A DNA stretch of 7,604 nucleotides from ATZT02 sp046046315. GTDB lineage: Bacteria > Actinomycetota > Actinomycetes > S36-B12 > UBA5976. The stretch is from assembly GCA_046046315.1 (NCBI GenBank), contig JBJOKB010000066.1, positions 1 through 7,604 of the forward strand, given 5' to 3'. Made by a program: the position numbers and the translations under genes. Under the pieces are notes generated by a model. It saw only the letters and a list, made by a program, of their open reading frames with translations. It had not been told where the DNA came from and made no database searches. Of this stretch, positions 1 to 5,644 are shown one piece after another (the first letter of the stretch is position 1; the number at the start of each line of letters is the position of its first letter).

Positions 1-469
1 TAACCAAAGAATTCCAGAAATAAAGATAGAAAAAGTAAAAAAGTCTTCAAAAATTGCCGTTGTAACTGCAATTTGGAATCAAGATTTAACAGACAAAATG
101 CTTAGTGAATGTATGTTAACTCTCACAAGTTATGGGTTAAAGCCAACCTCAATTAGAGTATCTGGCTCTTTTGAATTAGTAGCGGCAACTAAAAACGCTT
201 TTTTAAAAAAATTTGACGCAGTTATTGCTCTGGGAGTAGTTCTAAGAGGGGAGACTCCTCATTTTGATTATGTCGCAATGGCCGTGACCAACGGACTTAC
301 TCAAATCGCTGCAGAGACGGGAAAACCCATTGGGTTTGGAGTTCTTACTTGCGACAACTATGACCAGGCAAAGGCTCGTGCAGGGTTTCCTGGATCAATC
401 GAAAATAAGGGTAGAGAATCTGCTTTGGCTGTTTTGCAAAGTCTAAATGAACATAAGAAGTTGGGTTAA
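1..469 (+). CDS. ribH: 6,7-dimethyl-8-ribityllumazine synthase (5' end outside window)
   Basis: Lumazine synthase joins 5-amino-6-ribitylaminouracil with 3,4-dihydroxy-2-butanone 4-phosphate, the second-last step of riboflavin synthesis; the family forms cytosolic pentamers or 60-mer shells. The frame is open from position 2 and gives 155 visible codons, close to the usual 150-165, so only a few N-terminal residues are likely missing. The first ATG (98) is not the true start, because family sequence (KIAVVTAIWNQ, with the substrate-stacking aromatic residue) lies before it. Other landmarks are SGSFELVAA, DAVIALGVVLRGETPHFDYV with the catalytic His (visible codon 87), GFGVLTCDN, QAKARAG with the phosphate-binding Arg, and a final NKGRESALAVL. 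SGSFELV, where PGAFELP is common, is a mild deviation. hisE follows after 58 nt, a linkage known in Actinomycetota. The call is firm; only the start is unknown. Confidence 0.96.
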   Translation, partial: NQRIPEIKIEKVKKSSKIAVVTAIWNQDLTDKMLSECMLTLTSYGLKPTSIRVSGSFELVAATKNAFLKKFDAVIALGVVLRGETPHFDYVAMAVTNGLTQIAAETGKPIGFGVLTCDNYDQAKARAGFPGSIENKGRESALAVLQSLNEHKKLG

Positions 470-527
470 TTTCTTTCAATCTTCGGCTCTGCGTTACGCT
501 TTAGTTAAATAAATCAAGCGAGGTTTT

Positions 528-791
528 GTGAAATCATTCGAACAACTTTGGACTGAACTAAACAATAAAGTTGCTGCAAATGATGAAAATTCGTCAAGCG
601 TAAAACTAGTAAATCAAGGTGTTCATGCAGTGGGTAAGAAAGTGGTTGAAGAAGCAAGTGAAGCGTGGATGGCTTGTGAACATGAAGGAAAAGAACGTGC
701 TGCAGAAGAAATATCACAACTTCTTTACCAAACTCAACTTTTAATGCTTGCAGCTAAAATTAATATTGATGACGTTTATAAGAAATTATAG
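528..791 (+). CDS. hisE: Phosphoribosyl-ATP diphosphatase
   Basis: HisE hydrolyses phosphoribosyl-ATP to phosphoribosyl-AMP and diphosphate, the second step of histidine synthesis, acting on the product of HisG encoded just downstream. The protein has 87 residues, a normal length for stand-alone HisE, and belongs to the all-alpha MazG-like fold. Acidic metal-binding positions are visible as KKVVEEASEAW (E41, E42, E45) and AAEEISQLLYQ (E60, E61). EEISQ in place of the common EEAAD is, to my knowledge, usual in actinobacterial HisE, and the ending DDVYKKL is typical. The start is GTG, with GAGG at 520-523 four bases before it; the spacing is slightly tight, but no better start fits the family N-terminus MKSFEQLW. 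It is probably co-transcribed with ribH and hisG. Confidence 0.95.
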   Translation: MKSFEQLWTELNNKVAANDENSSSVKLVNQGVHAVGKKVVEEASEAWMACEHEGKERAAEEISQLLYQTQLLMLAAKINIDDVYKKL

Positions 792-798
792 GTAAATA

Positions 799-1647
799 AT
801 GTTAAAAATCGCGATTCCCAACAAGGGTCAACTTGCTGAACCTACTCAAAAATTATTAAGGGAAGCCGGATACCTTCGAAGCCATCACCCGAGGGATTTA
901 GTTGTGAGTGATCCCGAAAATGACGTTGAGTTTTTCTTTCTTAGACCAAGAGATGTAGCAACATACGTTGGTTCTGGGACTTTAGATTTTGGAATTACTG
1001 GAAAAGATTTATTACTGGATTCAAAATCTAAGGCAGAAAGTTTAATGGAATTGGGTTTTGGTCAATCCAGTTTTAGAATCGCTATGCCAAGCGATAAATC
1101 AAGTTCAGGTCTACCTGGATTAAATGGAACAAAAATTGCCACAAGTTATCCAAATATATTGCGAAATTGGTTAGATACTTCTGGGATAAAGGCAGAAATA
1201 GTTGTACTAGATGGTGCTGTGGAAAATGCAGTTCGACTTGGTGTTGCTGATGCTGTTGCAGACGTAGTCGATACAGGAACTACTCTCAAACAAGCTGGAT
1301 TAGTAATTATTGGCGACCCAATCTTGATCAGTCAATCAATCTTGCTTAAAGGACCTAATACAAAAGAAACAAATGAAACTGATAATTTTATAAGAAGAAT
1401 ATCAAGTGTTTTAGTGGCAAGAGAATACGTAATGATTGATTACGACATCGAGCAATCAAAGGTTGAGTTAGCATCAAGAATTACCCCAGGAATTGAATCC
1501 CCAACTATCTCGCCACTTCATGAAGCTGGATGGGTTGCAGTACGCGCCATGACTAAAAGAAAAGAAATGCATAAAGTGATGGATGAATTGTATGCTGCCG
1601 GAGCAAAAGGTGTAATCGTCACAGAAATAATGGCTTGTCGACTCTAG
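799..1647 (+). CDS. hisG: ATP phosphoribosyltransferase, long form
   Basis: HisG couples ATP and PRPP to give phosphoribosyl-ATP, the committed and histidine-inhibited step of histidine synthesis. At 282 residues it is the long, self-sufficient form. The N-terminal catalytic part opens with MLKIAIPNKGQLAEPT and contains FFFLRPRDVATYVGSGTLDFGITGKDLL. The PRPP-binding loop is ADAVADVVDTGTTL (residues 150-163). A C-terminal ACT-like regulatory domain covers about residues 211-282 and ends in SPLHEAGWVAVRAM...GAKGVIVTEIMACRL, so allosteric feedback by histidine is expected from the family. No HisZ partner is needed for this form. The gene starts 7 nt after hisE with only a weak AGG (790-792) as ribosome binding site, suggesting translational coupling. 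Its last 13 nt overlap the next gene. Confidence 0.97.
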   Translation: MLKIAIPNKGQLAEPTQKLLREAGYLRSHHPRDLVVSDPENDVEFFFLRPRDVATYVGSGTLDFGITGKDLLLDSKSKAESLMELGFGQSSFRIAMPSDKSSSGLPGLNGTKIATSYPNILRNWLDTSGIKAEIVVLDGAVENAVRLGVADAVADVVDTGTTLKQAGLVIIGDPILISQSILLKGPNTKETNETDNFIRRISSVLVAREYVMIDYDIEQSKVELASRITPGIESPTISPLHEAGWVAVRAMTKRKEMHKVMDELYAAGAKGVIVTEIMACRL

Positions 1648-2273
1648 ATTTAAAAAACGATAAAGGAGAAGCAGATCCTGTTTTATTAAATCTGCTCATC
1701 AATAGAAATCCAGACTATCAATATCAAGTCTTTAACAAGTTGCGTTCAAGCAGATTAATTGGTGCCATTGTCGCAAGAAAAGAAAAAAATGTAGAGATGA
1801 TGCAAGCTTTATTCACATCAAACGATGGAAAAAATGCAATGCCTCTATTTACAAGTCTTAATGAACTAGATAAGTGGAATAATCAGGCAAGACCATTGCC
1901 CCTACCTGCTATGGAATTTGCTCGACAAGTTATCGAACAAAATTTGGATGCGTTAATTTTAGATATTGCGTCTGAACACAGATTCGTCGTCGAGCATTAC
2001 ATGCTTCATTGTCTAGCAAATAATATTGATTGGAATTATCCATATCTTGATCGGCAAATACGAGAATTGATTGAGAATGTTTGTTCAAAAAATCAGATGA
2101 TCCAAAAAATTGATATTGAGAAAGGTATCGGTTGCGATTTAAGTATTACTATCTATGGACCCACTCATCTTGCTGCGGACTTAATTTCCTTGAGTAAAGA
2201 GATTTCTGAGCATGAAATCATGAGGCAAAGAGCTCCTTTTGGCGCTGATTTATTTCTTAGCCCTTCACTCTGA
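1635..2273 (+). CDS. SseB-family protein of unknown role
   Basis: I recognise this as an SseB-like protein (212 residues), a family named after an enhanced-serine-sensitivity phenotype in E. coli, with no settled biochemical role. The N-terminal SseB domain shows GEADPVLLNLL, then RLIGAIVARKE, NAMPLFTSLNELDKWNNQARPLPL and DALILDIAS, matching the layout of actinobacterial members. The C-terminal part (about 120-212) is less conserved and I see no catalytic motif. There is no signal peptide or membrane segment, so it is probably cytosolic. The only start consistent with the family N-terminus is TTG at 1635, inside the last codons of hisG and without a clear ribosome binding site, which implies coupling to hisG translation. 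A position just upstream of infC is, from memory, recurrent in Actinomycetota. Confidence 0.75.
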   Translation: MSTLDLKNDKGEADPVLLNLLINRNPDYQYQVFNKLRSSRLIGAIVARKEKNVEMMQALFTSNDGKNAMPLFTSLNELDKWNNQARPLPLPAMEFARQVIEQNLDALILDIASEHRFVVEHYMLHCLANNIDWNYPYLDRQIRELIENVCSKNQMIQKIDIEKGIGCDLSITIYGPTHLAADLISLSKEISEHEIMRQRAPFGADLFLSPSL

Positions 2274-2416
2274 TAAAGTGGTAATCAACCAGTCGCCGCC
2301 CGGCGATGCACAAGCGGAGAAATCTCCCACCTGTCAGATCGTATAAAAGATCTTTTGGGTAAGAAGAAGTAAGTGATTAATTAGTAAAAACTAAAATCAC
2401 GGTTCTTTAGCGTGTG

Positions 2417-2447
2417 CCACTTTAAGGATATGTATTTCTTTAAGTGG
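2417..2447 (+). promoter_or_regulatory. Hairpin just upstream of the infC ribosome binding site
   Basis: CCACTT (2417-2422) pairs with AAGTGG (2442-2447). After one T-T mismatch, AAGGA (2424-2428) pairs with TTCTT (2436-2440, one G-U), leaving a 7-nt loop TATGTAT. It ends 11 nt before the ribosome binding site at 2459. No T-run follows, so it is not a classical intrinsic terminator. The GTG at 2444, an alternative infC start, lies inside the right arm, which argues against its use. Confidence 0.6.
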
Positions 2448-2458
2448 GGACTGCAAAC

Positions 2459-2465
2459 AAAGGAG
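2459..2465 (+). promoter_or_regulatory. Ribosome binding site AAAGGAG fixing the infC start
   Basis: AAAGGAG is a near-perfect Shine-Dalgarno sequence five bases before ATC at 2471, the best-spaced signal of this kind in the window. It lies downstream of the GTG at 2444, so it cannot serve that codon. It therefore supports initiation of IF-3 at the non-canonical AUC codon. Confidence 0.75.
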
Positions 2466-2470
2466 TAGGT

Positions 2471-3049
2471 ATCAGCGTAGAACCACGGATCAATGATCGG
2501 ATCCGCGTACCTGAAGTGCGCTTAGTTGGACCAAATGGAGAACAAATCGGAGTTACTCGAATAGAAGACGCTATTCGAATGGCTCAAGAAAACGATTTAG
2601 ATCTAGTAGAAGTAGCACCGGAAGCTCGGCCACCAGTGGCAAAGATTATGGACTACGGAAAGTTCAAGTATCAAGAAGCACTAAAGGCTCGCGAAAACAG
2701 ACGCAGTCAAGTAAATGCGGTTGTTAAAGAAATGAAACTTCGTCCGAGAATTGAAAGTCACGACTACGACACTAAAAAAAGTCATATAGAAAGATTTCTT
2801 TTAGGTGGCGACAAAGTCAAAGTGACAATCATGTTTCGTGGTCGTGAGCAATCTCGTCCAGAAATGGGTTACAAATTGTTGGCTCGCCTAGCAGAAGATT
2901 TGGCTGACGTTAGCTTAGTTGAATTTGCACCTAAACAAGATGGTCGAAATATGGTCATGGTTTTAGCGCCAAACAGAAGAAAATCAGATGCGGTTCGTGC
3001 AAAACAAGTAGCACGAGACAAAGCTGATAAAAATTCCGATACCAAATAA
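2471..3049 (+). CDS. infC: Translation initiation factor IF-3 (likely AUC start)
   Basis: IF-3 binds the 30S subunit, prevents premature 50S joining and rejects wrong start codons and wrong initiator tRNA. From ATC at 2471 the protein has 192 residues. The N-domain carries EPRINDRIRVPEVRLVGP and DLDLVEVAPEARPPVAKIMDYGKFKY; the C-domain carries VVKEMKLRPRIESHDYDTKK, KVKVTIMFRGREQSRPEMGY and FAPKQDGRNMVMVLAP, followed by a short charged tail. The start choice rests on AAAGGAG (2459-2465) at ideal spacing from ATC and on family homology beginning there. The only standard start, GTG at 2444, would add nine residues, lacks a ribosome binding site and lies in a hairpin. A non-AUG start is the known basis of infC autoregulation in E. 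coli (AUU), so the same logic is inferred here. rpmI follows after 23 nt. Confidence 0.97.
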   Translation: MSVEPRINDRIRVPEVRLVGPNGEQIGVTRIEDAIRMAQENDLDLVEVAPEARPPVAKIMDYGKFKYQEALKARENRRSQVNAVVKEMKLRPRIESHDYDTKKSHIERFLLGGDKVKVTIMFRGREQSRPEMGYKLLARLAEDLADVSLVEFAPKQDGRNMVMVLAPNRRKSDAVRAKQVARDKADKNSDTK

Positions 3050-3072
3050 CTTTTAGAACAAGGGATGAACAA

Positions 3073-3270
3073 ATGCCGAAGATGAAAACCCACAGTGGCG
3101 CAAAAAAGCGCTTTAAGAAAACTGGTACTGGAAAAATCACTCATGAGAGAGCAGGTCGTAGACACTTACTTGAATCAAAATCAAGTAAAAGAACAAGACG
3201 TCTTGCATCAGAAGAGCAATTAGCACCAGGAGATACCAAAAAAGCTCAACGCATGCTCGGTCTGCGTTAA
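3073..3270 (+). CDS. rpmI: 50S ribosomal protein L35
   Basis: L35 (bL35) is a small basic protein of the large ribosomal subunit. The 65 residues match the family length and pattern: MPKMKTHSGAKKRFKKTGTGKI at the start, then RAGRRHLLESKSSKRTRRL and a C-terminus KKAQRMLGL. Lys and Arg content is very high, as expected for an rRNA-binding protein. AAGGGA at 3060-3065, seven bases before the ATG, is a good ribosome binding site. It is the middle gene of the widely conserved infC-rpmI-rplT operon, 23 nt after infC and 32 nt before rplT, so all three are probably made from one transcript. In E. coli this operon is repressed translationally by L20; the gap before rpmI shows no obvious L20-mimic structure here. 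Confidence 0.97.
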   Translation: MPKMKTHSGAKKRFKKTGTGKITHERAGRRHLLESKSSKRTRRLASEEQLAPGDTKKAQRMLGLR

Positions 3271-3302
3271 ACCGAAACTTTTAATAGAAAGGAACAATTG
3301 AA

Positions 3303-3668
3303 ATGGCACGTGTAAAAAGAGCGGTCAACGCACACAAGAAACGTCGCGTTGTAATGGAAGAAGCTAAGGGATATAGAGGGCAACGTTCTCGTTTATACCG
3401 CAAAGCAAAGGAACAAATTTTACATTCACGAGTTTATTCCTTCAACGACCGTCGCGAAAAGAAAGGTGAATTCCGTCGCCTTTGGATAACACGCATTAAT
3501 GCTGCGGTTCGCGAAAATGGATTAACGTACAACAGATTCATTCAAGGATTGAATGTTGCCGGTATCGAAGTAGATCGCCGAATGTTAAGTGACATGGCTA
3601 TCAATGATGCTCAAGCTTTCAAGGCCTTGGTTGAAGTCGCACGCTCCGCAATTGCAAAAGCGTCCTAA
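3303..3668 (+). CDS. rplT: 50S ribosomal protein L20
   Basis: L20 (bL20) binds 23S rRNA early in 50S assembly. At 121 residues it is normal in length. It begins MARVKRAVNAHKKRRVVMEEAKGYRGQRSRLYRKAKEQ, the long basic N-terminal extension that threads into rRNA, followed by the globular part with RRLWITRINAAVRENGLTYNRFI and GIEVDRRMLSDMAI. AAAGGA at 3288-3293 precedes the ATG by nine bases. By hand count 14 of 19 Arg codons are CGT or CGC, unlike pheT, which fits a highly expressed gene. A strong inverted repeat begins 15 nt after the stop, where an operon terminator would be expected, but that DNA is also coding for the next gene. Confidence 0.97.
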   Translation: MARVKRAVNAHKKRRVVMEEAKGYRGQRSRLYRKAKEQILHSRVYSFNDRREKKGEFRRLWITRINAAVRENGLTYNRFIQGLNVAGIEVDRRMLSDMAINDAQAFKALVEVARSAIAKAS

Positions 3669-4482
3669 CAGTCAAACCTCAAAGCCGACCGAATCTAGTT
3701 CTTTAACAATTCGGTCGGCAAAGGTTTTAAATGCTCTTGAACTTTTAAATAAAAGAGACAGGGATTTGCGCTCTGAATTTTTAGTTGAAGGAGCACATGC
3801 GGTTGAAGAAGTCTTAAAATCGAATCTTGCAAAAACCATATTTGTTACTAAAGAATTCGCACAAGACCATAATGAACTTTTAAGGAAAGCAGCTTTACAA
3901 CGAATATCAATTTTTGAAACAGAACACATAGCTATTGAAAAACTAAGTGAAACTCTTAGCCCACAAGGAATAGTTGCAGTATCAGATTTCGTCGCCATAG
4001 ACCTAAATCATGATGATTTAGTGGAGTCAAAATTTACTGTCGTTTTGTCGAATGTGCGAGATCCCGGTAATGCAGGCGCTGTAATAAGAGTTGCAGATGC
4101 TGCTGGCGCAGATTTAGTAATTTTTGCGGGAACATGTGTTGACCCCCACAATGGCAAGGTTGTCAGAGCAAGCGCGGGAAGCATTTTTAATTTAAAAGTT
4201 AGGAAGTCTTCTGATGTTTCTGAAACCTTGAAACAACTCGTGGACACAAATCATAATGTTTATGTAACCGATGGAAAATCAAAAACTACTTGGCAGGATA
4301 TTGATTTGAAAAACCCTCTTGCTTGGGTCTTGGGAAATGAGGCATGGGGTGTATCGGAAATAGATGCACCAGTAGGTCAAAGAGTCTCAATCCCAATTTA
4401 TGGGCGAGCAGAGTCATTAAATGTCGCCACAGCTGCAGCACTATGCCTCTATGAGACAGCCAAATCAAGAAACCCCAATTAG
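3631..4482 (+). CDS. TrmH/SpoU-family RNA 2'-O-methyltransferase
   Basis: SPOUT-class enzymes of this family use S-adenosylmethionine to methylate ribose 2'-OH in rRNA or tRNA. From TTG at 3631 there are 283 residues. The N-terminal substrate-binding domain has LRSEFLVEGAHAVEEVL; the catalytic domain has the three family motifs: NVRDPGNAG (141-149, with the catalytic Arg), VRASAGS (from 178) and GNEAWG (235-240) followed by IPIYGRAESLNVATAAALCLYE, the cofactor-binding knot. The substrate is not determinable; tsnR-type 23S rRNA enzymes sit at this locus in mycobacteria. The start is uncertain: no ATG fits and family similarity begins only near 3712. TTG 3631 has AAGG (3621-3624) six bases before it; TTG 3652 and GTG 3589 are alternatives. 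All overlap the end of rplT in another frame. Confidence 0.88.
   Translation: MKSHAPQLQKRPNSQTSKPTESSSLTIRSAKVLNALELLNKRDRDLRSEFLVEGAHAVEEVLKSNLAKTIFVTKEFAQDHNELLRKAALQRISIFETEHIAIEKLSETLSPQGIVAVSDFVAIDLNHDDLVESKFTVVLSNVRDPGNAGAVIRVADAAGADLVIFAGTCVDPHNGKVVRASAGSIFNLKVRKSSDVSETLKQLVDTNHNVYVTDGKSKTTWQDIDLKNPLAWVLGNEAWGVSEIDAPVGQRVSIPIYGRAESLNVATAAALCLYETAKSRNPN
3684..3719 (+). terminator. Perfect 11-bp inverted repeat after rplT (possible terminator or attenuator)
   Basis: GCCGACCGAAT (3684-3694) and ATTCGGTCGGC (3709-3719) are perfectly complementary and separated by 14 nt, within which GTT and AAC could pair further. The stem is GC-rich and sits 15 nt after the rplT stop, the position of an operon-end terminator. 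The following bases (AAAGGTTTTAAA) contain only a short T4 run, so it may be a U-poor terminator, a partial attenuator or an mRNA stabiliser. It lies inside the 5' coding part of the methyltransferase gene. Confidence 0.45.
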
Positions 4483-4528
4483 AATAAAAATTGACTTAAA
4501 ACATGAGTAAATAGTGATCACAGTTTCT

Positions 4529-4535
4529 AAAGGAG
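4529..4535 (+). promoter_or_regulatory. Ribosome binding site of pheS, widely spaced
   Basis: AAAGGAG stands 11 nt before the ATG at 4547, longer than the usual 5-9. No alternative start codon in frame lies closer, so the site most likely serves this ATG with reduced efficiency. Confidence 0.6.
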
Positions 4536-4546
4536 TCTGAACCGTT

Positions 4547-5644
4547 ATGTCATCAGATTCAAATTTATTATCTGCAGATTCAATCGATTCAGCTGTGGAC
4601 GAGGCCCTAACTGCCATAAAGAACGCAGCGAATTTAGAGGAACTAAAGATTGTTCGGATTAATCACGCAGGAGATAAGTCGCCTATTGCATTGGCGAATA
4701 GAGAAATTGGCTCTTTACAAGGTGATGCCAAATCTGAAGCTGGAAAAAGAATTGGTGAAGCCAGAAACAGAATCAAAATTGCGTTGGATAACAAAACAGT
4801 TGAACTTCAGAAAGAGAGAGAAGATTCAATCTTAATAGCAGAAAGAGTTGATGTCACTCAAGTTCTTTCATCTGGAAACACTTCATCTCTTCAAATAGGA
4901 GCGCGTCATCCTTTGACAACTATTGCTGAAAACATTGCTGATGTGTTCATTGCTATGGGTTATGAAATTGCAGAGGGACCAGAGGTTGAAGCTGAATGGT
5001 TTAATTTTGATGCCCTAAATATTGCTGAGGATCATCCCTCAAGAAGTTCCTCAGACACTTTTTATGTTGAATCTCTAGATTCAGGGGTCGTATTAAGAAC
5101 TCAAACTTCTCCTGTCCAAATGCGTGCAATGTTAGACAGGAAACCTCCAATATATGTAATCGCTCCTGGAAAAGTTTTTAGAACTGATGAACTTGATGCA
5201 ACGCACACTCCTGTATTTCATCAAGTAGAAGGATTAGCTGTTGATAAAAATTTAACAATGGCTGATTTAAAAGGTACATTGGATCATTTAGCAAAAAATA
5301 TGTTTGGCGACGATATTGAAACACGATTTAGGCCATCATATTTTCCTTTCACTGAGCCAAGTGCCGAATTAGATTTAAAATGTTTTGTTTGTAAAGGTAA
5401 AAGTTTGAAAAATAAAAATGATTGCAAAACATGTCGTAATGAAGGATGGATTGAATGGGGTGGTTGCGGCATGGTCAACCCAAACGTTTTAGAAACAGCC
5501 GGAATCGATTCAAAAAAATATTCAGGTTTTGCTTTTGGAATGGGACTAGAAAGAACATTGATGTTTAGGTACGGGATCACGGATATGCATGATCTCGTCG
5601 AAGCAGATATTAGATTCACATCTAGATTTGGTTTAGGAATTTAA
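4547..5644 (+). CDS. pheS: Phenylalanyl-tRNA synthetase, alpha subunit
   Basis: PheS is the catalytic subunit of the (alpha-beta)2 enzyme that charges tRNA-Phe. At 365 residues it is normal in size. Residues 1 to about 100 form the N-terminal coiled-coil arm that contacts tRNA. The class II core starts at H121: motif 1 region HPLTTIAENIADVFIAMGYE with EWFNFDALN (150-158), motif 2 GKVFRTDELDATHTPVFHQVEG (208-229), and motif 3 GFAFGMGLERTLMF (from 327). Between FTEPSAELDL and WGGCGMVNPNV lies a Cys cluster, C279-x2-C282 and C293-x2-C296, probably a small zinc site; I recall similar insertions in other actinobacterial and Firmicute PheS. The upstream gap is 64 nt, and pheT begins on the base after the stop. 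Confidence 0.97.
   Translation: MSSDSNLLSADSIDSAVDEALTAIKNAANLEELKIVRINHAGDKSPIALANREIGSLQGDAKSEAGKRIGEARNRIKIALDNKTVELQKEREDSILIAERVDVTQVLSSGNTSSLQIGARHPLTTIAENIADVFIAMGYEIAEGPEVEAEWFNFDALNIAEDHPSRSSSDTFYVESLDSGVVLRTQTSPVQMRAMLDRKPPIYVIAPGKVFRTDELDATHTPVFHQVEGLAVDKNLTMADLKGTLDHLAKNMFGDDIETRFRPSYFPFTEPSAELDLKCFVCKGKSLKNKNDCKTCRNEGWIEWGGCGMVNPNVLETAGIDSKKYSGFAFGMGLERTLMFRYGITDMHDLVEADIRFTSRFGLGI

Larger units (their letters stand above)
2274..2470 (+). promoter_or_regulatory. Structured 5' leader of the infC operon
   Basis: This 197-nt stretch between sseB and infC holds several self-complementary segments. TCGCC 2293-2297 pairs with GGCGA 2302-2306. GGAG 2316-2319 pairs with CTCC 2324-2327. 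AGATC 2336-2340 pairs with GATCT 2349-2353. An 11-bp stem with an AA bulge covers 2373-2400, and a 12-position stem with one mismatch covers 2417-2447. In addition, TAAAGTGG (2274-2281), immediately after the sseB stop, is perfectly complementary to CCACTTTA (2417-2424), which also forms the left arm of the last hairpin, so the two pairings exclude each other. The patch 2291-2330 is GC-rich in an otherwise AT-rich region, as expected for constrained RNA. The family is not identified; a switch or attenuator controlling infC-rpmI-rplT is inference. I found no convincing promoter. Confidence 0.55.

Noticed and set aside
470..527. Gap between ribH and hisE, checked for a terminator or promoter.
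   Set aside because: The only self-complementary segment is a 3-bp GCG/CGC with no T-run; nothing supportable apart from the hisE ribosome binding site.
2336..2356. Short stem AGATC/GATCT followed by TTTT in the infC leader, terminator-like.
   Set aside because: The stem is only 5 bp with an 8-nt loop, and TTTT partly overlaps the arm; too weak for an intrinsic terminator alone.
2306..2362. An 18-codon open frame starting at ATG 2306 in the infC leader, encoding a basic peptide (MHKRRNLPPVRSYKRSFG).
   Set aside because: No ribosome binding site precedes it, its start lies in the stem of a GC-rich hairpin, and the same bases are better explained as structured RNA. It has no run of one amino acid as an attenuator peptide would.
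2869..3165. Antisense open frames across infC-rpmI, and others opposite the methyltransferase, pheS and pheT.
   Set aside because: They lie opposite genes with clear family identity, show no recognisable protein motifs and have no credible ribosome binding sites.
4504..4515. Tiny frame ATG AGT AAA TAG before pheS, considered as a pheM-like leader peptide.
   Set aside because: It has no Phe codons, no ribosome binding site and no terminator hairpin behind it, so there is no sign of attenuation.
4491..4521. Possible pheS promoter: TTGACT at 4491-4496 and TAGTGA at 4512-4517, with the palindrome GTGATCAC at 4514-4521 as a possible operator.
   Set aside because: The spacer is 15 nt and the -10 match is poor; an 8-nt palindrome is expected by chance. 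Not strong enough to annotate.
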